Shown here in pieces: positions 34,511-44,035 of a stretch of DNA of 64,000 bases; within the stretch, counting starts at the first letter, position 1, and each line of letters starts with the position of its first letter. The stretch lies in assembly GCF_000310245.1 (NCBI RefSeq), contig NC_020505.1, positions 1,398,001-1,462,000 of the forward strand, in the 5' to 3' direction. The stretch is from Candidatus Sulfuricurvum sp. RIFRC-1 (GTDB taxonomy: Bacteria > Campylobacterota > Campylobacteria > Campylobacterales > Sulfurimonadaceae). Under the pieces are notes generated by a model, which worked only from the letters and a program-made list of their open reading frames with translations, ran no database searches and was not told the DNA's origin. The position numbers and the translations under genes are program-made.

Positions 34511-36085
34511 ATGGAGATCAATAATCACCAAAGCATTAAAAGTGCCTTCTGGGTCTCTATTCTTTATCTTATTTTCGGATTTCTTTGGATCTATTTCTCC
34601 GATTCAGCGGTCGAAGCGATTGCAACCAACCATCATCAGCTTAGCTTACTGCAAACCTACAAAGGGTGGTTTTTTATTCTGATCACTTCCATATTACTTT
34701 ATCTCCTTACCTATCAATTTTTGTACACACAATTTCTTCAATATTCCAAAAACATCGCCGAACAGATCCGATACCAAAAAACTATTTTAGACGCAAAAGA
34801 GAGATTTGATCGCCTCGCTCATCACGATCCTTTGACCAATTTACCAAACCAACTCAGTCTCATCGAAACGTTGAATCTCAAAATGGCAGAAACGGATCAA
34901 AGTCCCTTTGCTTTGCTCTTTTTGGATTTAGACGAGTTTCAACAAATCAATGATTCTTACGGACACCGTTTTGGGGATAATCTTCTCATCGAAGTAGCAC
35001 ATCTACTCCGAAGTATTTTTCCTCCAAATACCTATATCGCCCGTACCGGCGGTGATGAGTTTCTCGTGATCACCCCGTGTCATGACAATGACCCTTCACT
35101 CCGAACCCAACTGACACACCTAATTGACGGGCTAAATCACCCTTTTCATATCGATAATATCGATGTATACACCTCGGCCAGTATCGGAATCGCCCATTTT
35201 CCCAAAGATGCCATAACAACCGAAAACTTGCTCCAATGTGCCGATGCCGCAATGTATAAAGCCAAAAAAATGGGAAAAAATACCTTTTATTTCTACAGCA
35301 CAGACCTCATCGAAAATGCATTGCAGCGGACCACTATGACCGGTAATTTGAAAAAGGCTCTCGAAAACGGGGAGCTAAAACTTTTCTATCAACCTCAAGT
35401 GGACCCTTATATTGAAAAGATTATCGGCTATGAAGCACTGCTGCGTTGGGAAACTCCCGAAGGTTTTATCCCCCCTTCTACTTTTATCCCGATCTGCGAA
35501 GAGAGCGGATTCATCCTCGATATCGGCAAATTTGTCTTGATTGAAGGGTGTAAAACCGCACTTCAATGGCAAAAATTAGGTATTTTAAACGGGCTTATTG
35601 CGATCAATGTCTCAGCTCGACAACTCGCACACCCCGATTTTATCTCTACCCTCGATAACATTATCCATGAGACGCAATGTCCACCCTCTTGCATAGAGCT
35701 CGAAATTACCGAAAGTTCAATCCTCGAAAATCCTGAAAAGATGATCGTATTACTGGAAATCCTGAAATCCAAAGGATTTTACATCTCTATCGATGATTTC
35801 GGAACCGGATATTCCTCCCTCTCCTATCTCAAACATCTTCCCATCGACAAACTTAAAATCGATATCTCGTTTATTCGCAATATCACCTCAGAACCCAAAA
35901 ACCAAACCATTGTCAAAACCATTATCGCTCTGGCAAAAGGACTTGGGATGGAAGTCCTTGCAGAAGGGGTAGAAACCTATGAAGAACTTGAGTTTCTACA
36001 AACAAATGGAGTCGATTCCGTACAAGGGTTCTATTTTCATAAACCATTGTCCATAACAGCAATTGAAAAATTGTTTTTACCTTAA
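34511..36085 (+). CDS. GGDEF-EAL membrane protein (c-di-GMP turnover)
   Basis: 524 residues: two membrane helices (about 10-32 and 52-76), a GGDEF domain (about 95-260) with intact RTGGDEF, and an EAL domain (about 270-520) with YEALLRW, DDFGTGYSSLSYLK and LAEGVET. Both active sites look complete, so it could make and degrade c-di-GMP. It stands alone with a weak upstream ribosome site. Confidence 0.93.
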   Translation: MEINNHQSIKSAFWVSILYLIFGFLWIYFSDSAVEAIATNHHQLSLLQTYKGWFFILITSILLYLLTYQFLYTQFLQYSKNIAEQIRYQKTILDAKERFDRLAHHDPLTNLPNQLSLIETLNLKMAETDQSPFALLFLDLDEFQQINDSYGHRFGDNLLIEVAHLLRSIFPPNTYIARTGGDEFLVITPCHDNDPSLRTQLTHLIDGLNHPFHIDNIDVYTSASIGIAHFPKDAITTENLLQCADAAMYKAKKMGKNTFYFYSTDLIENALQRTTMTGNLKKALENGELKLFYQPQVDPYIEKIIGYEALLRWETPEGFIPPSTFIPICEESGFILDIGKFVLIEGCKTALQWQKLGILNGLIAINVSARQLAHPDFISTLDNIIHETQCPPSCIELEITESSILENPEKMIVLLEILKSKGFYISIDDFGTGYSSLSYLKHLPIDKLKIDISFIRNITSEPKNQTIVKTIIALAKGLGMEVLAEGVETYEELEFLQTNGVDSVQGFYFHKPLSITAIEKLFLP

Positions 36086-36234
36086 AAGACAACCTTTCAG
36101 AAGCTTTATAAAAACGTGTTCTGCCTGCTGTTACTGAGATTGAATTTATTGTGATTATTATCCTAAAATTCAGTATACTGGCAGGGAGTAAAAAGTATAA
36201 TCATTAACTATAATTGATATTAAAATGGAAAAAT

Positions 36235-37005
36235 ATGGCTGATTTACATCAAGAGCACATTGAAATCACGAATCAAGTCAAACAAGCTATTCATAACGTA
36301 CCCATTGTATTTCCGGCTCAGTATGGGAAACTCTACTACGAAGCCTCACAATCTCGTGATATTCATCTCAAACCCGATGAGCTGTTAACCTATGAGATGC
36401 TTGATGAAAAAATCGTTCGTCACATTATCACCCTCTCTGAATGTGCCGACCACGCTATCACAGCCATAGAGACTGAAGACAAATCGCTTTTAACCTCCAT
36501 TTTAGAGAAAACCAAACAACTCCAACAAGAGATCCAAGAACTCCAAAAAATCGTTTACGAAGATGGTCTGACCAAAAGTTATAATCGAAAATGGTTCGAC
36601 GACACCATCTTGACTCAGGATAAACTCTCATTACGTGACAGCGGTACAATCGTGATGATTGATTTGAATAAATTTAAAGAGATCAATGACACCTACGGTC
36701 ATCTCGTCGGCGATAAAGTACTCATCCATGTTACAGCAAAACTCAAAGAGAGCGGAGGACGGGTAGTACGCTATGGCGGAGATGAGTTTATCGTCGTTTT
36801 TGATGCTAAAGTTTCCACCTCTGATATTAAAGCGAAAATCGAAAATATTCTCCGCTATTTTGAAAAAATCCATTTCAAGGTTGAGGATAAATCGTTTAAA
36901 GTCAGTTTTGCCTACGGAATGGCACCCTTTACCCGTGGTGCAGATGTCCTCCACGTTGTGGAGGCCGCAGATAAATCAATGTATCGACATAAAAAGGGAG
37001 CATAG
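36235..37005 (+). CDS. Diguanylate cyclase (GGDEF) with helical N-terminal domain
   Basis: The ATG at 36235 (MADLHQEH) gives 256 residues; an upstream in-frame TTG at 36214 has no support. An all-helical input region of about 115 residues precedes a GGDEF domain (DGLTKSYNRKWF, RYGGDEFIVVF). No membrane helix is seen, so it is probably cytoplasmic. Confidence 0.9.
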   Translation: MADLHQEHIEITNQVKQAIHNVPIVFPAQYGKLYYEASQSRDIHLKPDELLTYEMLDEKIVRHIITLSECADHAITAIETEDKSLLTSILEKTKQLQQEIQELQKIVYEDGLTKSYNRKWFDDTILTQDKLSLRDSGTIVMIDLNKFKEINDTYGHLVGDKVLIHVTAKLKESGGRVVRYGGDEFIVVFDAKVSTSDIKAKIENILRYFEKIHFKVEDKSFKVSFAYGMAPFTRGADVLHVVEAADKSMYRHKKGA

Positions 37006-37019
37006 ACTATAATCGCATC

Positions 37020-37895
37020 ATGATTTCACACCTGAGCGATACACGCCGAGGCATAGTTTATATGTTGATGGCCTCTTTTTTATTTGCCCTTACGATGTTA
37101 TTCGCAAAACTTCTATCGGGTTCGATGGGCTCGGTCGAAGTGACCTTTTGGCGTAATGCGATCGGATTGATCGTTATAGCCCTTTTCAGCCTGAACAAAC
37201 CCATCCGAAATATCGGCGGAAAACCCTTCACCCTTATTTTTCGCGGTGTTATCGGAACCATAGCCCTCCTTACCTTTTTTTATACCATCAGTGCTACTAC
37301 CCTCTCCAATGCTATCGTTTACGCGAAAACCGAACCGATTTTTACCGCTTTACTCGCCTTTTTACTCCTTAGAGAAAAACTTCAATCCGGTGCTATTTTC
37401 GCTATATTCATAGGTTTTGCCGGTGTAGCGATGCTCAGCGGAATGAATCTGGGATATCTTCATGTTATGGGGATATTGACCGGCTTTCTCTCGGCGTTGG
37501 CTTACACCAGTGTCCGAAGCCTCAAAGCCTACTATGACGAACGAACCGTTGTCCTCTCTTTTATGCTATCGGGAGTGCTTATCCCCGTATTTTTGATGTT
37601 TACCGCGCAATACATAACGTCAGAATTTTTCGCCTTTGCCCTAACCCCGTTTATTGAGCCTTCCGGTTATGACTGGATTTGGATTGCATTGATGGGAGTT
37701 ACTGCCGCTTACGGGCAAATTTACATGACCCGTGCCTATTTTTACGCTAAAGCAGGGGTTATTAGTACGGTGAGCTATTCAGTGGTACTTTTTGCCACGT
37801 TGTTCGGAGTGATGTTGGGAGATCTCTTCCCGACACCAATGGTGATTGGAGGGGGAGTGTTAATTGTTCTTAGCGGAGTAATTCTCTCTCGGTAA
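37020..37895 (+). CDS. EamA-family DMT transporter
   Basis: 291 residues with ten membrane segments in two EamA repeats (from about residues 10 and 150), as in drug/metabolite exporters such as RhaT/YdcZ relatives. It starts 14 bp after the diguanylate cyclase on the same strand. Substrate cannot be told from the sequence. Confidence 0.9.
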   Translation: MISHLSDTRRGIVYMLMASFLFALTMLFAKLLSGSMGSVEVTFWRNAIGLIVIALFSLNKPIRNIGGKPFTLIFRGVIGTIALLTFFYTISATTLSNAIVYAKTEPIFTALLAFLLLREKLQSGAIFAIFIGFAGVAMLSGMNLGYLHVMGILTGFLSALAYTSVRSLKAYYDERTVVLSFMLSGVLIPVFLMFTAQYITSEFFAFALTPFIEPSGYDWIWIALMGVTAAYGQIYMTRAYFYAKAGVISTVSYSVVLFATLFGVMLGDLFPTPMVIGGGVLIVLSGVILSR

Positions 37896-37902
37896 AAATA
37901 AC

Positions 37903-38172
37903 TTATAGTTTATCGTCCAGTTTTTCAGCGATGCTATCACCGAGCTGATCGATTGGCATACCCTCATTTTTGTTTGAATGTTGTACTTTTTTCTCTTTAA
38001 CACTCTTAGTGACTGTGGGCTTATCTTTGATTGTTTCTTCGGTTTTGACCTCTTCTACCGGCGCTGTTTCGTTATTTTCACTGGCACGCTCTTTTAAATA
38101 ATCATCCAAAAAAAATGCTTTAAAAATCAAAACAACAATGGCAAAAAGTATAATATAGACAATACGCCGCAT
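37903..38172 (-). CDS. Hypothetical protein with N-terminal membrane anchor
   Basis: 89 residues: one membrane helix (IVYIILFAIVVLIFKAFFL), then a charged, Glu/Lys/Thr-rich low-complexity region. It is convergent with the EamA gene. Not recognised. Confidence 0.65.
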   Translation of the reverse strand: MRRIVYIILFAIVVLIFKAFFLDDYLKERASENNETAPVEEVKTEETIKDKPTVTKSVKEKKVQHSNKNEGMPIDQLGDSIAEKLDDKL

Positions 38173-38343
38173 CTATTTTCTCCACTTTCATCTTCAAATA
38201 TCATAGCACAAATTGTTTAACAACTATTGCAAGAAGTAAATAACCGTCACGTATTCCTTAGCCTTTTCCATTTCATTAGCTAATACGAGGTACAATTTCC
38301 CTCATTGTGCACTTCGTGCCTTATCTAAATACTTTTTGAGACT

Positions 38344-39204
38344 ATGAAGCGAACCCAATCTTTTTCTTTCTATGCACTGTTAATCGCTTTACTGGTGCAC
38401 CTTATTATCATATTGTTACTTATGATGATGAATCAATTGAAACCTTCTATCCCGCCCGAAACGAAGCCTCCAGAGCCTAAAGAGGAACGTTTTAGACTCT
38501 CACTCAAAGAGATGCCGAACAACAGACCCGAAGCCATTGTCAAAAACGATATTCCTAAAATTTCCCCTACCCTTCCCATCCCACGCGGTGAACAGCTTAT
38601 CAAAAACACCCAACCTATACCGAAGCCGCAAACCATCAAGCCGACACCTCCGGTAACGCCTGCCACTAAACCAATACCTCCGGTTTCTGAACCGATTGTA
38701 GAGCCTAAAAAAGCATTCGAGCGCCATGTTGCTAAAACGGTTGCCGAGATTCAGCGGCAGCCTCAACCCAAAAAAGAGCAAGGGCTGTACGACATTCTCT
38801 CCAAAGCCGATTCATCAGCCCAAGAGCGCCCAAAAAGTTTTACCAAAGTCAGTGATAGTATCCAACGTCTCTACGGTGATAAATTTAATGAACTCTCCGA
38901 AGGGGAACAACGCTATATCCTTGATAACCAAGAAGTGATGCGCCGTATCACCCAAGGAGTCTTAGATCGTTACGGCCGATCTCGTATTCCCGATAATATT
39001 CGTATAAACGATACCAATATGATCGAATTTTATCTCCACCCCAATGGAAGTATTTCTGATATACGTTTTCTTAAAAACAGCCAACTCTCCATTTTGGACG
39101 ATACGACCAAAGAGGTGATCGAACTGGCCTACGGCCAATATCCAAAACCGCAACAAAAAACACTGATTCGCTACCGTGTTTTTTACAATCTTACAGGGTA
39201 TTAA
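38344..39204 (+). CDS. TonB-like protein with proline-rich linker
   Basis: 286 residues: N-terminal membrane helix (YALLIALLVHLIIILLLMMM), a long Pro/Lys/Glu-rich spacer (about 37-125), and a C-terminal TonB-like domain (NMIEFYLHPNGSISDIRFLK and ELAYGQYPKP). It would carry energy to outer-membrane receptors if ExbB/ExbD are encoded elsewhere; none is in the window. A shorter paralogue follows. Confidence 0.78.
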   Translation: MKRTQSFSFYALLIALLVHLIIILLLMMMNQLKPSIPPETKPPEPKEERFRLSLKEMPNNRPEAIVKNDIPKISPTLPIPRGEQLIKNTQPIPKPQTIKPTPPVTPATKPIPPVSEPIVEPKKAFERHVAKTVAEIQRQPQPKKEQGLYDILSKADSSAQERPKSFTKVSDSIQRLYGDKFNELSEGEQRYILDNQEVMRRITQGVLDRYGRSRIPDNIRINDTNMIEFYLHPNGSISDIRFLKNSQLSILDDTTKEVIELAYGQYPKPQQKTLIRYRVFYNLTGY

Positions 39205-39264
39205 ATCTCTCTTCTAATGTGAAGTTTTTAATAACATCGGAACTTCAGTGGTTATAATCAACGT

Positions 39265-39933
39265 ATGAAAGCAAACCGATTTTTGTTAGCGCTTTTCATT
39301 GCAATCTTTATTCATACGCTGTTATTGGGGTTGTTTTGGTTTTTGGTATTGTACGAAGAGATATCCGATCAAAAACCATTTTACAAAGAAAAGCGCTTTG
39401 GTATCACCCTCAGTGAAGAGACTGAAATTATGGATACGATCCCCTCAGCGAGCCAATCACCCACACAAATCACCGAATCTGAACCATCCAAGGCTCTGAG
39501 CGCTTCAACTACACCTATAAAACTGCAAGAACCTTCATCCCAAATTTCACTGAAACATATAACCGAAGCGGACCGAGAGAGCCTTCCATTCTCTGTCCTC
39601 CACCACTACGGTGATGAATTTTTCGCCCTGAGTGCAGGTGAACAGCACTATATCATCGATAATCTCCAAAAAATACGTAAAATCAATGAGATGGTCGGTA
39701 CACGATTACTGCGTGAACGCCCCGATGATGTCGATCCGATGGATAATAACGTGGTCGAGTTCATCCTCAACCCTGATGGAAGAATCAGTGATCTCTCATT
39801 GGAGAAAAACCGTATCGGCACACCGCTCGATGAGCTAACGCTCCAAACCATCAACCTCGCCCATCCCAAATATCCCAAGCCCGACCAACCGACCCATATA
39901 CGGATAAGGGTTTATATTATTGTCAAAGAGTGA
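39265..39933 (+). CDS. TonB-like protein, short paralogue
   Basis: 222 residues: membrane helix (FLLALFIAIFIHTLLLGLFW), a short Ser/Thr/Pro linker and a C-terminal domain with NVVEFILNPDGRISDLSLEK and NLAHPKYPKPDQPTHIRIRV, clearly related to the preceding gene. YGDEFFALSAGEQHYIIDN mirrors YGDKFNELSEGEQRYILDN there. The missing proline-rich spacer may mean it cannot span the periplasm. Confidence 0.78.
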   Translation: MKANRFLLALFIAIFIHTLLLGLFWFLVLYEEISDQKPFYKEKRFGITLSEETEIMDTIPSASQSPTQITESEPSKALSASTTPIKLQEPSSQISLKHITEADRESLPFSVLHHYGDEFFALSAGEQHYIIDNLQKIRKINEMVGTRLLRERPDDVDPMDNNVVEFILNPDGRISDLSLEKNRIGTPLDELTLQTINLAHPKYPKPDQPTHIRIRVYIIVKE

Positions 39934-39936
39934 TTT

Positions 39937-40086
39937 TTATGCTTTCTTTTCGGAGGTAACAAAGGTTTTGTCATTCACGCTATTCCTACAGTGCCTAGGG
40001 ACAAATTGTCCCCATGTAGTTTTATAATTCTTTTCTGAACTATCTTCAACTATGGCGAATTCACCACAGTTAGAATCGCTCTTCAT
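39937..40086 (-). CDS. Possible 49-residue ORF downstream of dinD
   Basis: On the minus strand, 9 bp after the dinD stop, an ATG at 40086 opens MKSDSNCGEFAIVEDS through to TSEKKA at 39937. No clear ribosome site is seen. It contains a near-palindrome GGGACAATTTGTCCC and may be non-coding. Confidence 0.2.
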   Translation of the reverse strand: MKSDSNCGEFAIVEDSSEKNYKTTWGQFVPRHCRNSVNDKTFVTSEKKA

Positions 40087-40095
40087 TGTAGTCGC

Positions 40096-40950
40096 TCACT
40101 TCTTCTCTTTGGGAAGTGCACTCTCTTTGATCAGTTTTTTCTCATCGGATTTGACTTTACGTTCGAGTTTTTTCAAATCTTCCGCTCTCGGTAATTCTTC
40201 GGGTTTAATCCCACGTTCCACCAATAATCCTCGTATACTTTCATTATTTTGAATATGCTCATTGGTAATGGCATTTTCACCATAGAGATCATTTTGCTTG
40301 ACATTATGATTGGTGATTTCGGTCGCAAGATTTTTCGCTGTGATGGTAATCGTCGGAAGAAAATCCGCTAATGATCGGTTATCGGGTACTTCGAGTTTAT
40401 CTTTCATCGCCTGTGTTGCGTATCCTCCAAACAGCGCACTATCTCCTTTAGAACGAATTCGAGCAAACCCTTTATCATCCACACCCCGTTCATAGATATT
40501 TTTTGAGAGTTCGGTTTCTGACTCACGAAGTTTTGCGCGTGCTTGCAAACGATCTTCCAACTCTAGGCGTTGTTCTAAAATCTCTTGTTTACGTGTTTGG
40601 ATCGCAAAATAGGTTTGTGCAAAAGCGATTTGCTCTTTTCTGCTATCACCGTTTTGGGCGATGAGATAGCAGGCATAGCGTGTGAGCATTATGTCTTCTA
40701 TATTTCTTGTAGCTTCTGATCCGATAGAGACCATTTTTCCCACGTGGCGAAAATGGTCTGATACATCAACATTGGAATTTTCACATGCATCTTTTGCTTT
40801 ATCGATGACATTTTGAAATTTATCCCAACCTTGGTATCCCAGCATTTTTTGCAAATCCCGCGCATACCAGTATTCGGTTCGTCCATCGTCTAATATATTG
40901 GCGATAGCGTTAAACTCACTCTGTAACGTTTCTATGATCTCTTTTTTCAT
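40096..40950 (-). CDS. dinD: DNA-damage-inducible protein D (DinD)
   Basis: 284 residues. YWYARDLQKMLGYQGWDKF, ARYACYLIAQNGDSRKEQIAFAQTYF-type blocks and SKNIYERGVDDKGFARIRSKGDSALFGG are DinD hallmarks. The N-terminal part has the BRO/KilA-N-like fold; E. coli DinD affects RecA filaments. No LexA box was identified upstream. Confidence 0.93.
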   Translation of the reverse strand: MKKEIIETLQSEFNAIANILDDGRTEYWYARDLQKMLGYQGWDKFQNVIDKAKDACENSNVDVSDHFRHVGKMVSIGSEATRNIEDIMLTRYACYLIAQNGDSRKEQIAFAQTYFAIQTRKQEILEQRLELEDRLQARAKLRESETELSKNIYERGVDDKGFARIRSKGDSALFGGYATQAMKDKLEVPDNRSLADFLPTITITAKNLATEITNHNVKQNDLYGENAITNEHIQNNESIRGLLVERGIKPEELPRAEDLKKLERKVKSDEKKLIKESALPKEKK

Positions 40951-41024
40951 AGGTCACCTTTGATGGTTTTCTTCATTGTACCCCGTCGCAAGAAAATGAT
41001 GTAGAAATATGACAATATGAAAAA

Positions 41025-41972
41025 TTACCGCACATTCAATACTGCCAATGCACCCTTATAAATCGGCTCGTCAATAAATCCATACCGCTCATCCGTGAAA
41101 CCGCTGATTCCCCGCGCACTGTGTTCTTCAAACAATCTTACAATCTCACGGCATCGGCTTATCTCCGCATCAGTGTGTCCAAAATTCTCATGAATCAGTT
41201 CTACCTGTGCAGGGGAAATACACCCTTTCGCATCAAATCCCATCATTTTTTCCAACTCCAGCCAATTGCGCAATCCGTCACTGTTTTTGTAATCTTGATA
41301 GACAAAAGAGACCGGTTTAATCTCACAGGCTCGGCAGGTGATCAAAAAATGGGACAATAGATAGTGAACCGCAGGGTTATCAGGGGTAAGAAGGCTCTGA
41401 GAGAGACCCAAATCGGCAAAGAGATCCAAAATCCCTAAATAATAGGCTTTTATCCGTGAATCAATATTGAGATCCGCCAATGCCAGCCACGCCTCTTTGG
41501 TTTCGATGGAGAGATGAATTTCAATCTCTTCATCCACCAACGTTAAAACCCTTTTCACATCGGCTACACTCCGTATTTTCGGGACACGGATCGCATCGGG
41601 CATAAAAGGGTTGAGAAACAATATCTCCTCGGCACCCCCTTCATCCAGAGGATTAACCCGAACGATGAGCTTTTTATCGCTTTGGGGATTAGAAGCCAAC
41701 ACCATGGCACACAATGCTAATGCATACGGTTTTTGTTCACTGCTGACACCGTCTTCAAGATTCAGCATTAAACACTCTGCTTCGAGGCCCGGAATTTTGG
41801 CAAGATGTTTGATATTATGGGTAGAAACCATCATGGCGGATCGAAACGACAAGGAGCGGTTCAGCTCTCTTTTGACTGGAATTGCGAGTGCTCTAAGGGC
41901 TGTTATATCTTCTGAATCAACAAGATTATTGAGCTTTTCGGGGTTGTTGAGCGGCACGTTTAAACTCCTCAC
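41025..41972 (-). CDS. CitE/HpcH-type CoA ester lyase-like aldolase
   Basis: 315 residues with the CitE fold: MMVSTHNIKHLAKIPGLEAE, LMLNLEDGVSSEQK (acidic metal site), IRVPKIRSVADVKRVL and GCISPAQVELIHE. It may cleave or condense short-chain CoA esters such as malyl- or citramalyl-CoA; the substrate is not evident. It overlaps the upstream cytochrome gene by 47 bp, so one of the two boundaries may be wrong. Confidence 0.8.
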   Translation of the reverse strand: MRSLNVPLNNPEKLNNLVDSEDITALRALAIPVKRELNRSLSFRSAMMVSTHNIKHLAKIPGLEAECLMLNLEDGVSSEQKPYALALCAMVLASNPQSDKKLIVRVNPLDEGGAEEILFLNPFMPDAIRVPKIRSVADVKRVLTLVDEEIEIHLSIETKEAWLALADLNIDSRIKAYYLGILDLFADLGLSQSLLTPDNPAVHYLLSHFLITCRACEIKPVSFVYQDYKNSDGLRNWLELEKMMGFDAKGCISPAQVELIHENFGHTDAEISRCREIVRLFEEHSARGISGFTDERYGFIDEPIYKGALAVLNVR

Positions 41973-42288
41973 GATGGAGATAATAATAGAGTGTCTGTAT
42001 CTCAGTATCCGTGAGATAATAACGGGGCATCCCGACGATACGGCTGTTTACTTTGTCATAAAACTCACGAAAAGAGAGTTTATGAATCGGTTTGCCGGCA
42101 AAAATTTTATTTTCACCTTTGTCACGATAACGGGCGATCAGTTTTCCCTCACCTTTTTCTCCGTGACACAAATGGCACCCTACCCCTCTGGGATTATGAT
42201 AGAGCCCGGCAGCATACTCTTCTTTCGTAATAAACGATTCAGCATGAGAGAATGTGAATGCCAAAAATAATAGAATAACCCCGCGCAC
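41926..42288 (-). CDS. Monohaem cytochrome c
   Basis: 120 residues: signal peptide MRGVILLFLAFTFSHA, haem motif CHLCH (C38, C41, H42), a GEKGEGKL loop and a likely Met ligand in RIVGMPRYYLTD. It is a soluble periplasmic electron carrier by family. It lies upstream of, and overlaps, the CitE-like gene. Confidence 0.85.
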   Translation of the reverse strand: MRGVILLFLAFTFSHAESFITKEEYAAGLYHNPRGVGCHLCHGEKGEGKLIARYRDKGENKIFAGKPIHKLSFREFYDKVNSRIVGMPRYYLTDTEIQTLYYYLHREEFKRAAQQPRKAQ

Positions 42289-42356
42289 CTGATCCCTTTA
42301 ACCGTTTATTAGTCTTTTATCGCTATCATACCTAAAAACAATTTGACGGTGATTAA

Positions 42357-43214
42357 ATGCAAATTCTTGACGGTAAAGCACTCGCACAAAAAATCGAAGA
42401 AAAAGTCTCTCTCGGAGCCAAAGAACTTAAAGTTAAAACAGGCAGAGTTCCCGGTTTAGCGGTGATTTTGGTCGGTCATGATCCTGCGAGCCAAGCGTAC
42501 GTCGGTATGAAGAAAAAAGCGTGTGACCGCGCCGGATTTTATTCGGTTACCCACGAAATGCCCGATGACATTTCCCAAGATGCAATCGTCAAAACCATCG
42601 AAATGATGAATCTAAATCCCAATATTGACGGAATTTTGATCCAGCTTCCCCTTCCAAAACATATCGATACCACAAAAATCCTCGAAGTAGTCGCCCCGAC
42701 CAAAGACGTCGACGGATTCCACCCCTATAATGTCGGTCGTCTTGCAACAGGGTTGGACGGTTTTGTCCCCTGCACACCGCTAGGGGTAATGGAGCTTTTG
42801 GCAGAGTACCACATCGATCCAAAGGGTAAAAACTGTTGCGTCGTCGGTGCATCGAACATCGTCGGAAAACCGATGGCGGCACTTTTACTAAACGCCAATG
42901 CAACGGTTGAAATCTGTCATATTTTTACCGATGATCTGAAAAAGCATACCCTCTCTGCTGATGTTATCCTCGTAGGAGCAGGTGTCATTAATCTCATCAA
43001 AGAGGATATGGTCAAAGCTGATGCCATTGTCATCGATATTGGAATCAACCGAGCCCCGGATGGCCGTCTCGTCGGTGATGTTGATTACGATGCTGTTGCT
43101 CCTAAAACATCCTACATCACTCCGGTACCGGGCGGAGTGGGTCCTATGACCATCGCGATGCTTCTATCCAATACCCTCAAAGCCGCCAAAATTCACGCAC
43201 AAGAAGAGAACTGA
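42357..43214 (+). CDS. folD: Methylenetetrahydrofolate dehydrogenase/cyclohydrolase
   Basis: 285 residues. VGHDPASQAYVGMKKKAC carries the catalytic Lys and Tyr region; DGILIQLPLPKH and PTKDVDGFHPYN are substrate loops; GASNIVGKPMA binds NADP; TPVPGGVGPMT is the C-terminal signature. It runs directly into lepB. Confidence 0.96.
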   Translation: MQILDGKALAQKIEEKVSLGAKELKVKTGRVPGLAVILVGHDPASQAYVGMKKKACDRAGFYSVTHEMPDDISQDAIVKTIEMMNLNPNIDGILIQLPLPKHIDTTKILEVVAPTKDVDGFHPYNVGRLATGLDGFVPCTPLGVMELLAEYHIDPKGKNCCVVGASNIVGKPMAALLLNANATVEICHIFTDDLKKHTLSADVILVGAGVINLIKEDMVKADAIVIDIGINRAPDGRLVGDVDYDAVAPKTSYITPVPGGVGPMTIAMLLSNTLKAAKIHAQEEN

Positions 43215-43216
43215 TT

Positions 43217-44035
43217 TTGAAGAAAAAAATATTTACTGCAGCGCACAGCGCTTACCGTTTTTCCAATACATGGACAGGAACGATTATCATTGTTCTGTTT
43301 ATTATTTTCTTCGTGGCACAAGCGTTTCGTATCCCCAGCGGATCAATGAAAGACTCTCTTTTGGTGGGGGATCATCTGTTTGCCAAAAAATTTGCCTACG
43401 GGATTTCGACCCCTCATATCCCATTTCTCGAAATCCCTCTCATTCCGGGAACCGACGGACATATTCTTGATGGCGATGAACCTGCACGTGGTGATATCGT
43501 TATTTTCCGCTATCCGAACAATACACAGCTTCACTACGTCAAACGATGTGTCGCACTACCGGGGGATGAGCTCTTTTTACAAGATAAAGTTCTCTATCTC
43601 CACCCGCGTGAAGGGGATGAATACGCCCGTAAAGCATTTGCAGACTATGAACTCGTAGAAGTTGAGGGCAAACTGTGGGTCAAAAATCCTTATGCTAAAG
43701 AGCATCCGGGTATTCATAACGATGAAAAAATGGTCGATAACGGAATTTTCCCCGTCGAACTTTTCAATTTTGCTCCGATCCAGGTTCCTGAAGGGGAATA
43801 CTTTATGATGGGTGATAATCGCGACCACTCCAATGACAGCCGTTTTTGGGGATCTGTTCCGTACGGTTTAATCGAGGGAACACCATGGTTTGTTTACTTT
43901 AGTATGGACGCGAATTATGAAGTGCGTTGGGATCGTATCGGACAAACACCGAGCGATTTAGAACAAAAAGAGCATTTGGATCGTGCCATAGCCGAACGAA
44001 TTCTCGAAGATGCCAATGACCATGAGCTTTATTGA
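43217..44035 (+). CDS. lepB: Signal peptidase I
   Basis: 272 residues. One membrane helix (GTIIIVLFIIFFVAQAF), catalytic Ser in PSGSMKDSLL, catalytic Lys in HYVKRCVALPGD, and MGDNRDHSNDSRFWG box E. It cleaves signal peptides at the periplasmic face. The start is a TTG 2 bp after the folD stop. The end overlaps the M50 gene. Confidence 0.95.
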   Translation: MKKKIFTAAHSAYRFSNTWTGTIIIVLFIIFFVAQAFRIPSGSMKDSLLVGDHLFAKKFAYGISTPHIPFLEIPLIPGTDGHILDGDEPARGDIVIFRYPNNTQLHYVKRCVALPGDELFLQDKVLYLHPREGDEYARKAFADYELVEVEGKLWVKNPYAKEHPGIHNDEKMVDNGIFPVELFNFAPIQVPEGEYFMMGDNRDHSNDSRFWGSVPYGLIEGTPWFVYFSMDANYEVRWDRIGQTPSDLEQKEHLDRAIAERILEDANDHELY

